DNA from: Corylus avellana
Taxonomy: Eukaryota > Streptophyta > Magnoliopsida > Fagales > Betulaceae
DNA length: 64,000 bases
Assembly: GCF_901000735.1 (NCBI RefSeq)
Contig: NC_081541.1
Location: 5,325,021-5,389,020 of the forward strand
Reading direction: 5' to 3'
The position numbers were made by a program, and so were the translations under genes. The notes under the pieces were generated by a model. The model had not been told where the DNA came from. It did no database searches and saw only the letters and a list, made by a program, of their open reading frames with translations. Shown here in pieces: positions 32,766 through 46,783 of this stretch; position 1 is the stretch's first letter, and the number at the start of each line of letters is the position of its first letter.

Positions 32766-34216
32766 ACCAATATCTAAATACTTATGCATTAAGATCATGG
32801 ACTTGATAAATAATGTCTTTGATTTTAATTTCAAAACAATTTGGAACATCTAAACTGTCTGCTCTATCAGGTCCATCACAAAGTTATTGCGCATGATTGC
32901 CATAAGGTTAAGACATAAGAATCTTCTAGCACCTGCCATAATTTAAAGTTTTGTTTCAATACACGGTAAAGAAAAAAAAAAAAAAGATAAAGCACCCACT
33001 GCAAGCAAATAGAACTCACAAATAAGTAGCTATTCTGCTAGGGAGCGAAGTAACATGAGATTATGCCACTGATACTGATTTCTGATTTCTAAGCGCTGAA
33101 GCAGGGTTAGAGAAAACAAATGACAATATGCTAAACTTTTTCAGCAGGACTTCTGAATTAAATCTAAAGCTCGCCAAGACCATGAATGATATTTTATTTT
33201 CTTATGTAAAAAAGTTATATTTAAGCAATAAATAAATTAAATAAAAGTAATAACAAAAAGAACAGGTAACATAGAAACAGAATAAAAATGACCTTCCTGT
33301 CACTTGACAAGAACCCTAAGGCTGACAATTGGAAAAGGCCCCAGGAAATTTGTTAGAACTAAGAGCAGATAAAAAGATTTAGTCACTTCAAGTGAGGCTC
33401 TGCAATCAATTGTACCAACTAGGAGGAATTTAGAGTCCCTTCTAAGAGCAGGAATGGCCAAATAATGGTAAATAATGGTAAGTGTTAGTTATTCCAGGAA
33501 CATTGTACAACCATAACATGTGCATTAACTGGATCTCCCTGCACTCTGAGATCAAATCTAAAGATACAACATCTAAAAATGGTGCGTGTAAAAGGCAACA
33601 CCAATTTTCCTAGTTTTTGATGCAATCTAACAGACTCGGCAGATTGCAAACCGATCCAACCATCAAGAATTGCAAAAAATCAATAATTAGCATAATATTG
33701 TACTAATTTTAAAAACAGAAATCTTTTTATTATCCGCTTCACAATAGGAGGGATAGTTAAAGCCAAATGAGTCTTCATAATTTCATAGATTTGAGACAAA
33801 AGGTGCAGCTGAATATTATATCAACCAACTGATCAACACTAAATTAGAAAATTCTTGCTCCACAACTAATGACTGATGCTTCAAATGAACTGGATCAAGT
33901 GGATCCCATCTCCAAGAACAATTAATTAATTGTTTAGGAACAAACTCAAACGTTAACAGGCAATTTCATCATATTTCTCCGAGCCCCTAGTAACTGGATG
34001 TGAAATATATTTGTGCAATCAAACATGTGAACAATTAGCAATGAAAAATAGTAATAAAATAACAAAATGAAAAGCTGAACAGGAAGAACCAGAAAGTGAA
34101 ATTACATTGTAAAAAAACTGTAACTTTTTCAGTCTTTTTTTATGTAAAATATAATGCACGAATTTACATATATACGAAAAAAAAAATACAAAGAAAGTAG
34201 AGGGAGATAGAAGTAC

Positions 34217-34330
34217 CAGGAACATTAAGAGTCCTGTGAAAAGTACAAAGGCTAAAGAGATTCAAACCCAGACCAACATGTCTAAAAAGTCTTCCAAAAA
34301 TTTCATCTTCAAAACACCAGCACAGGGAAG
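34217..34330 (-). other. Possible alternative 5' exon of FEX, proximal (copy 1)
   Basis: On the minus strand this ends in CCTG|GTAC, a plausible splice donor. It shares a diverged but collinear match, including the following intron ('aaaatgaaaagctgaacag'), with the region ending at 35946. It has no continuing reading frame, so if transcribed it is 5' UTR. Confidence 0.35.
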
Positions 34331-35945
34331 ATATGTGAACGATAAGACTTTTTGGGTTCCCTAAGCTGTAAATACGACTGGAGTTTCAAGTTCAAGACAT
34401 AACGAAAAGCGAAGTTGTGAATACAACAGGACTAAACCATAAATATTAGGCGTTTCTAACTTTCTATATATAACAAAAAGTCAAGACTATAAATTTTACG
34501 AAAAAATATAAAATTAGTAATAATTGTTTGCATCTAATATCAGTATAATTGATTATTCACACATCATTTTCTAACACTGTCACCGTGTCACGTATTACCT
34601 TAGCCCTCATATAATATATTCCATTGAAACCACATGGGAATAGGGAAGCTGTAGTCGGTGATCATCAGGTGGTGGAGCCATCTAATTCCAACACGACATA
34701 AATATAGTTTAATTATGCCTTAGCTCACTGGTGCACGTAAGATAACAACTACTTTTTCTCTTTTTAAATCATCTTTAGGATTATCTCACCTGTTACTCTG
34801 TCAGATCCCCAGCAGCCTGCAATACAAATTTAACCCTCTAGTACTGCTAATATGACATAATTAAGTAACCCATTTTTACCAATTTATAAAAACTAAATCA
34901 AATCAAATCAACTGAATTTCCTCTTGCCACCAACACTAGGAACTAAGGACGCTCACGGCCACAAAAGGGTTTTCATAATATCATGGATTGAAATACAAAG
35001 CAGGGGCAAAATATGTACGAGTGACAATTTGTGTTCTCGTGTTCGGTTTAGGTCGTGTCAAGATAAGAATATAAGACTATATAAGTCAATCTTAATTTGA
35101 CTCATTTAATTAAACAAATAAGACCCCTCAACCATAACTTGCTAATTTCGTTTTTGGTTCGTATCGAGTTTGCGGGTCGTATAAAAAAAATATCAACCCT
35201 ATATGTCACGTGTCAGGTTTGAGTCGTATCGAGGCATGGACATAATACTATAAGTTAATCCTAATTCGATTTAATTAATTAAATGGGTTAAACTCTCAAA
35301 CTCTAACCTTCTAATTCCGTCTTGAGTTCATATCGAGTTTACGCGTTGTTTTAAACATTGTTAACCCTAATTACATGGTGGCAATCAAAATTTTATTCCG
35401 CTAATAGAATAGTTTGAATAGACTGCACCACAATAAAACGAATCCCATGTCTAAGCACAGTTTGTAAAATTCTTCAGCTCAAATCGCTTAATGGCATTCC
35501 AATCATGTACTCAAATTAAAGAGCTTAAAGATGTGTCCTCCACTAACAGATCATAAATAAAGAAAAGCAACACAAACCCCCCCACTTGAAGTCTACTGGA
35601 CGTGAGCTAAATTTCCTAAAATTAAATTTTTGGCACAAATAAGCCAAAGTGAACCTTTTCAGTGCCTTTTATAAATTAGGCCATGCATCATGCATGCATT
35701 TCAAGTAATTGGGCGTGAACAATAATCGACTAGTCAAATCATGTGAACGACGAGCACAGAAAAGTAACGAAGGAAACAACATGAAAAGCTGAACAGAAAC
35801 AATAAAAAAGTAATTGCACTGTTAAAGCTGAGCAACTTTACAGCCCATTTTAGTAATACGCTAAACATAATCTAAGTTTAATATACTCTAGAAAAATATA
35901 TAAAATTATATGCGAGAGAGACCAAGAAAAGGTCGAGAGGGATAC

Positions 35946-36330
35946 CAGGAAAGTAGCGAAGGCGGCCGAGGAAAGTCAAACCCGAACAACTGGCCCGTCA
36001 AAATTCTTCTCTAATTTCTCGTTCAACACGCCGAGGAGTTTCAGAGGGAGAAAATGGTGGTGAAGATATGCCAATGGAAGAGAAGCGGATGTTTGAATCG
36101 CCAAGCAATGAAGAGAATCGACGGACTGGCTGAGCCTCCTTGAAAAACCGGGTCGACAAACGGGCGGGGATGGGCTGGGCTGGGCTTTGGGTGATTGACT
36201 GGAGGTTGTAGCCTTGTAGGGAGGTTTGGGGATGAAAGAGAGTAAGAGAATGATGGCTATGGGCCTATGGCGGTTTGATGGTGAAGCTCTCAAACTGACC
36301 AACCGTCTTCTATACGACACCGAGAGAGAG
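35946..36330 (-). other. Possible first exon/5' UTR of FEX (copy 1)
   Basis: A GC-richer patch on the minus strand ends in TCCTG|GTATC, a plausible donor. A 114-codon reading frame (36320-35976) lies inside but has no known domain and does not join the FEX frame, so I read it as leader sequence. A GA repeat at 36322-36339 sits just upstream, as in many plant core promoters. Confidence 0.4.
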
Positions 36331-36427
36331 AGAGAGAGAATTGATTCATAAAGGATGACCTCAAATTTATAGCACCATGAAATAAAATGAGTCGGAAATT
36401 TTATTGTCTTTCTACACTTTTATATAT

Positions 36428-36527
36428 NNNNNNNNNNNNNNNNNNNNNNNNNNNNNNNNNNNNNNNNNNNNNNNNNNNNNNNNNNNNNNNNNNNNNNNNN
36501 NNNNNNNNNNNNNNNNNNNNNNNNNNN
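36428..36527. other. Assembly gap of exactly 100 N
   Basis: The round size indicates a placeholder of unknown true length. It separates the (AT)n tract that ends copy 1 from the MITE-border sequence that begins copy 2. Confidence 1.
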
Positions 36528-36531
36528 AAGG

Positions 36532-39500
36532 GTGATGGGATTGAATTGAATGCACTTAATAGCCTGCCTCGAGGAGGAAATTTTTATTGCTTCTTGTCGT
36601 CTTTTGACGGCTCCAACTCGATTGTCTGCAATATTTTTTGTGCAAAAAATAAAAATTACTTGATGGTGATCGTTGCCTTTATGGTAGAGACTTTCTACCA
36701 AGTTCTTTTGTCATTTGTTTTGAAAAAGTCCAGTTTGTTTATAATTTCTATGGGATTATGAACAAAATTATTGTCTACTATTTGGTTTTGTATCTATTTT
36801 TGTTTTACATGTTCTGCTTGAGTTTTGTCGTTGGGTGCCACTCCTATGTTGTTGTTTGATTTCTTGTAACCGGCTTCCTTTATTTGAATAAATTAAAAAA
36901 AATAAATAAATGTCTTCCTTGATGTTTTCCTCGACTGGCTTGCCTGCCTCAATCGATTAGGCAAACTAGAGGGATTATTAGGTTTTTGAATTATTACGAA
37001 TTTAGATAATTAATGTAAGAGCCTATAAGAGGTCTCCTATATAATCTATTTATTGCCTAACCATTCAAAATTTTCTTGAATAAATAGGTCTTATATAAAT
37101 TCTCAATTATTTGAAATAAATAATTTATGTCAATATTTGTTTAATTTTTTTTTTTCTCTCATCTTACAAATTTAATATATCAACTATTAAATTTGCAGAC
37201 TCATGTAGACTCTCATACAAATTTAATAATGGATTCATCCATTCACTATGAAAATAGTTAAAAATATAATAAATTATATCATTTATCTTATTTTAATATC
37301 ATGTTGGCACAATTTTGGAGAGAAAACCAGCAAAATGATTTATTGTACTTTTTCGATAAACTTAGGCCGTTAAAAATGAATTAAAAATAAATAAATATAG
37401 GCAACATCTGTTTTCGCATGTTTGATTTAGTAATTTATCTATAAAATTTCCTAATTTTTAAGATGTTTTACCACCTTTTTTTAGATTAAGAAGTGTTAAC
37501 ATTCATTTCTTATACATTCATTTGTAAATTTACCATTACATTTGTATTACCTGTATATAAGTTTACATATTTAATAATGAATTTGTCCATTTTTTTTTTT
37601 ATATAGGGATAAACAAAAAATAAATAACTTTTAAATAGAAGTTGCACTGAAATTTTTCATAATTAGGACGCAAACAAGAGATTGCTTAATTCAGATTCGG
37701 TGACATGTTTTGATAAGGATACCAACTTGACCTTACTGAGATAGGCAGCTAATAAAGCTCACGTGCCCGGCCAACTGCGACATATCTCTCAATCTTTTCT
37801 TTTTAGGAAAAATATAAAAAACTCTCATTTGTAACTTAACTTTTTAATGTTTAAAAAGTCCTAAAGTAATTCTCTAAACTATCAAAATGTATCAAAAATA
37901 TCACTTATTTTTTTAGATTTTTATAATATTTTTATTCTTTTAACAAATAAAATAATAAAATAATTGTAAAAAAAATACCAAAAAAATAGTGAAAAATACA
38001 AAAAAAACCAATGGGCGAATAAATAAATTTTGTTTTTTGAATAAATAAATAATTAGTCAATGTAGTTGGCCTAAATTACAAATTACTTCATGTCATATTA
38101 AAGTAAAATCAATGGGAGAATAAAAACAATTTTTTAACAGAATTTGACTCTAGATAACTAAAACAATCGAAAATACTATTAACAAAGTTGATTGTAGCTT
38201 CCCAATGAACAATATGCGTATCAAGTTATCAACAAAGAATATTCATTTTAACTTAGTTTCTAACCAACTTATGAGGTAGTTGTATAATAACAGACAAGAC
38301 ACCATTTGGGCAGTAAGGCAGAGAAAGCACAAAGATCAAACTTTATTTTAACCCATGTTCGGATATTGAAATCATAGTGGACCAAAAAGGCTATACAAAG
38401 TAGAGTCAAAGTTCATAAGGGACATTAATACAATTTATTTTTCTTCTTCGTTTTTATTTTTTATTTATTTTTTATTCGGAACATTAATGCAATTGATAGT
38501 TTGAGAGAGACGTTAACAATAGGGTGGTAGTTTGAGGGGAGTATGTGTATTTTTCCTAATACTTTTTAGAGTGTATTTTTTATTTTTTGTTTAATATTTT
38601 TTGGATGTGAGATAAAAATAAAAATAGTTTTGACTGTTTTTTGTTTTGTGTTATATATATATTTTAAAAAAGGGATAATAAAAAAATGTTAGCAAATAGA
38701 ACCCTACCTATTTTTCAGTTTCGAAGAATAGCTTACATTATAAAGAAAATACAACCAAACCAGAAAACTGAATAACTACGTATACTTCTTTATTTATAGT
38801 AATAGCATATTAAACTAAAAACTTTAATATTTGACCATTCAAATGAACTTGACCTTTCAAATATTGGATCTATATTTTGAAATATTCCACTAAAGAATGT
38901 GTTATGACTTGACACCGGTCGGGATTTGATTATAAAGTTTGTTTTTTAGGAGATTTGTTTAATTATCAAGTTGATTTTTGGTTTTGGTGTCTCCAACTTT
39001 TAAGAGGTGGAAAGCTTTTATTCCTCTTTTTCTCCGTGTACAAAAACAAGAGGGCTACATTAAAGGCAATATTTGGGGTAATGCAAGCCGCAGTTTAAAA
39101 GGTTGACTTATTCGAAAATCTACAAAGCCAAAGCTTATTTTCATCTCTTCAAAGCATTTATATCGGCACAAATCTGAACCACTAACATTTTCAATAGAGT
39201 AAACCAGTCGCCTTCCAATCCCCCGACTAACTCTACCATAGACGCCAATGATAGGCTATAACTCTCTCCCTAACATAGCTTACAACTTTTATTGCCGCAC
39301 TCCTAAAAGTCTGATTGAATCATAGCTTAACTTAACCCTACCAGAACATTAATAAGACACATGCAGCTAAAAAAATAAAAATAAAAAACCGCAGCTGCAC
39401 ATTTTTTGTGAGCCGCAATGGCAGGCACTTTCAAAATCACATCAGCTCCACCATCGCACTGCCACTACAGTTGCGCAAGACATCTTTTTTCATTTCTTGG

Positions 39501-39658
39501 ACTGGCATCGCATGTGCAAGATGGCTCTACCACTGAACTATCATAAACAGCTTGTTAGCCAGATAATAAGATTGAGTGAAACTGTGTCCTACTCCAACTC
39601 AGCAATCTGGTCAAGTAGATTTCAAGGCATAAATGATGGTTTGTCCAAAAAAGGCATG
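36532..39658. other. Intergenic downstream of FEX (copy 2)
   Basis: Same content as 26078-29221: AT-rich, no gene, with the FEX 3' UTR presumably next to 39658. Confidence 0.35.
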
Positions 39659-42629
39659 CTACCCATATCCCTTTGTCCAAACAGGTACAGAGTATATCAG
39701 TGTCCCCAAGCCGAAAGAGCTGCAAATGGTAATCAAGGCATATGCATATGCCCTCCAAGGGTGCGTGCTTTCTCTCATTGCATTGAACTCGGCAATGAAG
39801 GTAGAAACAGTACTCAGACAGCCCAAGAATCCAAGTTGTATGCCAGAGGCTACAGTATCACAAGTCTGGGTATTCACCTATACCAAAATAAACCAAGATT
39901 TTGCTCATCATCTATTCAAGGCATGTTTGTATAAAAAACGGACATTGAGACATGTAAATTGACCTCATCAAAACCTCTGTCATGTTTGAACTTGTGTTAG
40001 ACACTAGAAAGTGAGAAAAAGGTGCAACACCTTACCGCTTTCTTCACAGTAGACAGTGCTGCCATGATACAAGCTGCGGACACATTGGCGATTAGAGTCC
40101 CAATCGGTACCCATTTAAACAATCCGGACCTTCCTAACCCACGCCCGTTGAGTCGGGCTAAGAACCACCTGATCCACACACCTGGAGGTCCAACAATGCA
40201 AGCCAACCATAGTTGAGCACCACTGCCGCCACTGCTAAACTGTTCCTTCAATAGCTCTCCACTTAAACCCCATAACAAGACTAGCATTAAAATCAACACC
40301 ACCATGACTGCCAAGTGACGCCTGCTGCTATCAACCCTCCAGTTGCTGCTAGAGCTACGGATGCCACTTCCCGAACTTCCGTTTTGTCTTGTTAGAAGCC
40401 ACTTAAAACCCTTGGCCGTTTCAACACCAACAATAACGGAATAGGCCGCAAGAAACAAGCCTGCGAAGAATTGTAAGGGTTAAAAGATCATCTTGCTCTT
40501 TAAGTGCACAGAGGCAGGCTGGAGACTGTTCGTTGTTAAGTTTTTGAATAGGCTCAAGCAGGAGACCTGCCTGAAGCAATTAAAATCAAATCTGTTACGC
40601 GTCTAATGAACCAAACAATCCGTACATCTATTGTAATATTGTTCTTACCTAAAAGAAAACCAAGCACAGTAAACACCCAGTGGCCATCAACACTAAGCTC
40701 AAGCATTTTCTGATTCCAACCACTGAAAGTTGTAAGACTACCTAAATAACCAGTCGTCAATCCGATCGCTAGATAGTCTGAAATGCGGGATATGTCTGCT
40801 TTGAAAACGACACCCCACCATCCCATCAAGAAAGAACCAACCTAGAAAAGTGCATAAACCAATTTGAATGAGAAGATCTTCTAATTGAAGTCTTTAATGG
40901 AGACATATATATACATATATAAAAGAGGGAGAGGAAGGCAAAAAAGATGGGAATCTCAAAGCTCTTAACCCCAACATCAAGTACGGAAGTTCTATCACGC
41001 AGCCTTTACCAGAGCAAAGGCATCGCTACGAAGTTCTAATTTCTGAATTGTGACAGGCCACTATAATACATTCCAGTGATAGGTTGAGGTGTTTATTCAG
41101 AGCTAGAAAAAACTCGCTTAAACACTCTCATAACCTCATCCATAAATTGTGTGCACATGCATCTGAGAGAGAGAGAGAGAGAGAGAGAGAGACCATATTA
41201 GAAGGAAGGTCAAGGTACAGAATGTTTTCATTGTTTGTCAAGCCAACAACTCCAGGGCCGAACAATTTTTGCAGTAAATACCTTGTTAAAACCTGCACAT
41301 TGTGGCATGTTACATATTAGAATCTCGCTAAGTACATCTATTAACTGGAAATTTACAATTAATGAAATGTAGAAGTGAAAATTCTAGAATCCAGAGAAGA
41401 CAGAAGTTCCAAGCAGCCCAAGCAAAAAAAAATCTATGATAATGTTGGTTCCAAATATTTGATACAAAATAGAGGGGTAATACCTCAATGTTATATGACA
41501 TGAAGTTGAGCCTCTCCAACTATTGTCAAAAATTAAGTTTTATTTTCTAAGGAACTTCGGACTTCTTTAAATGATCAAGAAAACTGTTATTTCCATGAGG
41601 TTGCCAGGTTGGGTTGCTCAAAACTCCTGTCCTATGCTCTTCATCTGGGTTTGTCAATCTTTGATAACTTATTGACAAGATGCTCTTAGGAAACTTCCTA
41701 TTTTGTTGTGAGATATTATATCCTTTGCTCTTGAAACATTAGGTTAAAGAATGTAGTTTCTAAACATATATTATTGGGCAACACAAACAAGAATCCCCAT
41801 GAGAATTACTCTAGAAAGAGTACAAAATACCACACTTGTACAAAAAAAAAAAAAAAAAAAAAAAAGGTAGCTCAATGGCATTACAAACTACAAGTGTATT
41901 GCAGTTTAAAACCTAAATAAAAATCAAAACTAAAATGGATGAGAATATATATCTCTATATCACATAAAAAAAAAAAAAAAAATTTAAAAAAAAAAAGGCA
42001 ATTCTTATGACTGATAGAGATAAGGATGGCATATTACCCCAAGAATCCCAAAAACAGCTAAATGAATGAGACATAAAACATAATCCCATAACTTTGGCAA
42101 CTCTTCCTGCATATAAAAAAATGAATATGTTTTCATTGTTTGTCAACAAACAAACTACATAAGTTAAGGAATTTCTGTTAACAATGACAACTAAATGAGA
42201 AACTATTAACTGAAGGCTCACTTGCTTTTTGTCTTTAGAGAACACCATTGCATCCACGGAAAGGGGAGATATAGTTTCCTCTGGCAACGGAGACACTGGA
42301 GAGATTGTATTCAATGCTGGATCACGAGACCAATATCCATAAGGGTGCAACAGAGTATCCAGGGAAGGGGGAGCAGCTACTCCATTCTGTGATGCATGAT
42401 CAATAGAAAAGCACAGGCTAGCATCCTCGCTGTGCCTGTTGCTCTGAAGAGCCCGATCCCCAATATCTCCTGCCTCCGAAACAGTCTCACTTTCAATTTC
42501 ATCATCTATATGAAAGGGTACAGCTGCTGAAAAACTTATAGAGCGCCTTCTACATGAAGAACTGGCACTTCCCGTGTGACTAAATGATCCACTTCGTCTG
42601 GGTTCAGAGTCAGTAGTTCCATGATCCAT
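39659..42629 (-). CDS. FEX: Fluoride export protein with two CrcB domains (copy 2)
   Basis: Six coding exons with the same boundaries as copy 1: 42629-42222, 42106-42038, 41292-41194, 40841-40649, 40460-40036 and 39877-39659; 1,413 nt, 470 residues, no disruption. Eight residues differ from copy 1: three in the N-terminal tail (P/S, T/P, C/F), four in the exon-5 region between and into the second CrcB half (C/W, D/G, A/P, V/I) and one S/N at the start of exon 6. None touches the CrcB signature words. Seven further changes are silent. The level fits two alleles of one gene. Function as for copy 1: fluoride efflux at the plasma membrane. Confidence 0.92.
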
Positions 42630-45600
42630 GACTTCCCCACCAGAACTTCAAGGCTCGATACCTCTTGGAATAACTTCAAAAGCCACATTAATAAATGAGG
42701 ATGTTGATTCAGGGATCAAAATTATATGAAAGTAATAATAATCTAGCTGCTGCTGACAATGATGATATCGTTATATTTCTAATTTCTGTAAGCAAATCCA
42801 ACTACTCTACCTTTGAGAAAACTAATTTATGTGCACATAGGAACAATTGATGGGACTCATTTTAGCTCGTCCTACAAAAAGTCAAACTGAAATGTATTTA
42901 CTAAAAATAAATCCATTCATATCTTTTTGCATCTAAGTTCTGCTAGTCATGACATCACAGAGATAAAAAATAAATAAATAAAAAATAAAAAAACAAAAGT
43001 AATTACATATGACCGTCCAAACGTTTCAATTTTTTGAATACTATAGAGTATACCTTCTCCCTCAAACAACTCCACTCAGACCAATATCTAAATTTTTTAT
43101 TTTTTATTTTTATTGGTAAGTTTCACATGCACTCGGCCGGACATGAACCCACAACCTCACCCTCCACCTTGCTACAAAGGGAGGAAGTACCATCTGAGCT
43201 AATGCGCATTGGTCAAACCAATATCTAAATACTTATGCATTAAGATCATGGACTTGATAAATAATGTCTTTGATTTTAATTTCAAAACAATTTGGAACAT
43301 CTAAACTGTCTGCTCTATCAGGTCCATCACAAAGTTATTGCGCATGATTGCCATAAGGTTAAGACATAAGAATCTTCTAGCACCTGCCATAATTTAAAGT
43401 TTTCTTTCAATACACAGTAAAGAAAAAAAAAATAGATAAAGCACCCACTGCAAGCAAATAGAAGTCACAAATAAGTTGCTATTCTGCTAGGGAGCAAAGT
43501 AACATGAGATTATGCCACTGATACTGATTTCTAAGCGCTGAAGCAGGGTTAGAGAAAACAAATGACAATATGCTAAACTTTTTCAGCAGGACTTCTGAAT
43601 TAGATCTAAAGCTCGCCAAGACCATGAATGATATTTTATTTTCTTATGTAAAACAGTTATATTTAAGCAATAAATAAATTAAATAAAAGTAATAACAAAA
43701 AGAATAGGTAACATAGAAACAGAATAAAAATGACCTTCCTGTCACTTGACAAGAACCCTAAGGCTGACAATTGGAAAAGGCTCCAGGAAATTTGTTAGAA
43801 CTAAGAGCAGATAAAAAGATTTAGTCACTCCAAGTGAGGCTCAGCAATCACTTGTACCAACTAGGAGGAATTTAGAGTCCCTTCTAAGAGCAGGAATGGC
43901 CAAATAATGGTAAATAATGGTAAGTGTTAGTTATTCGAGGAACATTGTACAACTATAACATGTGCATTAACTGGATCTCCCTGCATCTAACAGACTCGGC
44001 AGATTGCAAACCGATCCAACCATCAAGAATTGCAAAAAATCAATAATTAGCATAATATTGTACTAATTTTAAAAACAGAAATCTTTTTATTATCCGCTTC
44101 ACAATAGGAGGGATAGTTACGGCCAAATGGGTCTTCATAATTTCATAGATTTGAGACAAAAGGTGCAGCTGAATATTATATCAACCAACTGATCACAACT
44201 AAATTAGAAAATTCTTGCTCCACAACTAATGACTGATGTTTCAAATGAACTGGATCAAGTGGATCCCATCTCCAAGAACAATTAATTAATTGTTTAGGAA
44301 CAAACTCAAACGTTAACAGGCAATTTCATCATATTTCTCAGAGCCCCTAGTAACTGGATGTGAAAGATATTTGTGCAATCAAACATGTGAACAATTAGCA
44401 ATGAAAATAGTAATAAAATAACAAAATGAAAAGCTGAACAGGAAGAACCAGAAAGTGAAATTACATTGTAAAAAAACTGTAACTTTTTCAGTCTTTTTTA
44501 TGTAAAATATAATGCACGAATTTACATATATACGAAAAAAAAAAAAATACAAAGAGAGTAGAGGGAGATAGAAGTACCAGGAACATTAAGAGTCCTGTGA
44601 AAAGTACAAAGGCTAAAGAGATTCAAACCCAGACCAACATGTCTAAAAAGTCTTCCCAAAATTTCATCTTTCAAAACACCAGCACAGGGAAGATATGTGA
44701 ACGATAAGACTTTTTGGGTTCCCTAAGCTGTAAATACGACTGGAGTTTCAAGTTCAAGACATAACGAAAAGCGAAGTTGTGAATACAACAGGACTAAACT
44801 ATAAATATTAGGCGTTTCTAACTTTCTATATATAACAAAAAGTCAAGACTATAAATTTTACGAAAAAATATAAAATTAGTAATAATTGTTTGCATCTAAT
44901 ATCAGTATAATTGATTATTCACACGTCATTTTCTAACACTGTCACCGTGTCACGTATTACCTTAGCCCTCATATAATATATTCCATTGAAACCACATGGG
45001 AATAGGGAAGCTGTAGTCGGTGATCATCAGGTGGTGGAGCCATCTAATTCTAACACATGACATAAATATAGTTTAATTATGCCTTAGCTCACTGGTGCAC
45101 GTAAGATAACAACTACTTTTTTCTCTTTTTAAATCGTCTTTAGGATTATCTCACCTGTTACTCTGTCAGATCCCAGCAGCCTGCAATACAAATTTAACCC
45201 TCTAGTACTCCTAATATGACATAATTAAGTAACCCATTTTTACCAATTTATAAAAACTAAATAAAATCAAATCAACTGAATTTCCCCTTGCCACCAACAC
45301 TAGGAACTAAGGACGCTCACGGCCACAAAAGGGTTTTCATAATATCATGGATTGAAATACAAAGCAGGGGCAGAATATGTACGAGTGACAATTTGTGCTC
45401 TCGTGTTCGGTTTAGGTCGTGTCGAGATAGGAATATAAGACTATATAAGTCAATCTTAATTTGACTCATTTAATTAAACAAATAAGACCCCTCAACCATA
45501 ACTTGATAATTTCATTTTTTGGTTCATATCAAGTTTGCGGGTCGTATAAAAAAAATATAACTCTAAATGTCACGTGTCAAGCTTGAGTCGTATCGAGGTA

Positions 45601-46672
45601 TAGATATAATACTATAAATTAATCCTAATCCGATTTATTTAATTAAATAAGTTAGACTCTCTAACTCTAACTCTCTAATTCTTTATTGAGTTTATGCGTT
45701 ATGTTAAAAATTGTTAACCATAATATCATGGTTGCAATCGAAATTTTATTCCGCTAATAGAATAGTTTGAATAGACTGGACCACAATAAAACGAATCCCA
45801 TGTCTAAGCACAGTTTGTAAAATCCTTCAGCTCAAATCGCTAAATGGCAATCCAATCATGTACTCAAATTAAAGAGCTTAAAGATGTGTCCTCCACTAAC
45901 AGATCATAAATAAAGAAAAGCAACACAAACCCCCCCCCACTTGAAGTCTACTGGACGTGAGCTAAATTTCCTAAAATTAAATTTTTGGCACAAATAAGCC
46001 AAAGTGAACCTTTTCAGTGCCTTTTATAAATTAGGTCATGCATCATGCATGCATTTCAAGTAATTGGGCGTGAACAATAATCGACTAGTCAAATCATGTG
46101 AACGACAAGCACAGAAAAGTAACGAAGGAAACAACATGAAAGGCTGAACAGAAACAATAAAAAAGTAATTGCACTGTTAAAGCTGAGCAACTTTACAGCC
46201 CATTTTAGTAATACGCTAAACATAATCTAAGTTTAATATACTCTAGAAAAATATATAAAATTATATGCGAGAGAGACCAAGAAAAGGTCGAGAGGGATAC
46301 CAGGAAAGTAGCGAAGGCGCACGAGGAAAGTCAAACCCGAACAACTGGCCCGTCAAAATTCTTCTCTAATTTCTCGTTCAACACGCCGAGGAGTTTCAGA
46401 GGGAGAAAATGGTGGTGAAGATATGCCAATGGAAGAGAAGCGGATGTTTGAATCGCCAAGCAATGAAGAGAATCGACGGACGGGCTGAGCCTCCTTGAAA
46501 AACCGGGTCGACAAACGGGCGGGGATGGGCTGGGCTGGGCTTTGGGTGATTGATTGGAGGTTGTAGCCTTGTAGGGAGGTTTGGGGATGAAAGAGAGTAA
46601 GAGAATGATGGCTATGGGCCTATGGCGGTTTGATGGTGAAGCTCTCAAACTGACCAACCGTCTACTATACGA

Positions 46673-46709
<37 letters not shown>

Positions 46710-46783
46710 GATTCTTAAAGGATGACCTCAAATTTATAGCACCATGAAATAAAATGAGTCGGAAATTTTATTGTCTTTCTACA

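Larger units (their letters stand above)
26073..36427. repeat. First copy of a ~10.3-kb duplicated block (probable allelic contig end)
   Basis: The sequence from 'aagggtgatgggattg' to 'ctacacttttatatat' recurs in the same order and orientation at 36528-46795. Coding parts differ at 15 of 1,413 positions. This copy stops in an (AT)n tract at a 100-N gap, while the second copy begins right after the gap. The whole block contains one FEX gene and its upstream region. A retained haplotype overlap explains this more simply than a real tandem duplication. Confidence 0.9.
32184..36427. other. FEX upstream region (copy 1): probable 5' UTR exons, long intron, promoter
   Basis: No other gene is seen on either strand. 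The first CDS exon has only short leader sequence before likely acceptor sites, so an intron in the 5' UTR is likely. It contains a SINE (32643-32765), an AT-rich repeat with the word 'gagtcgtatcgag' at 35030-35370, related to one at 57.4-57.7 kb, and GC-rich DNA at 35950-36330 that could be the transcription start region. Confidence 0.45.

Noticed and set aside
35976..36320. 114-codon minus-strand frame upstream of FEX (and its copy at 46331-46675)
   Set aside because: No known domain and not in frame with FEX; treated as possible leader sequence, not a gene.
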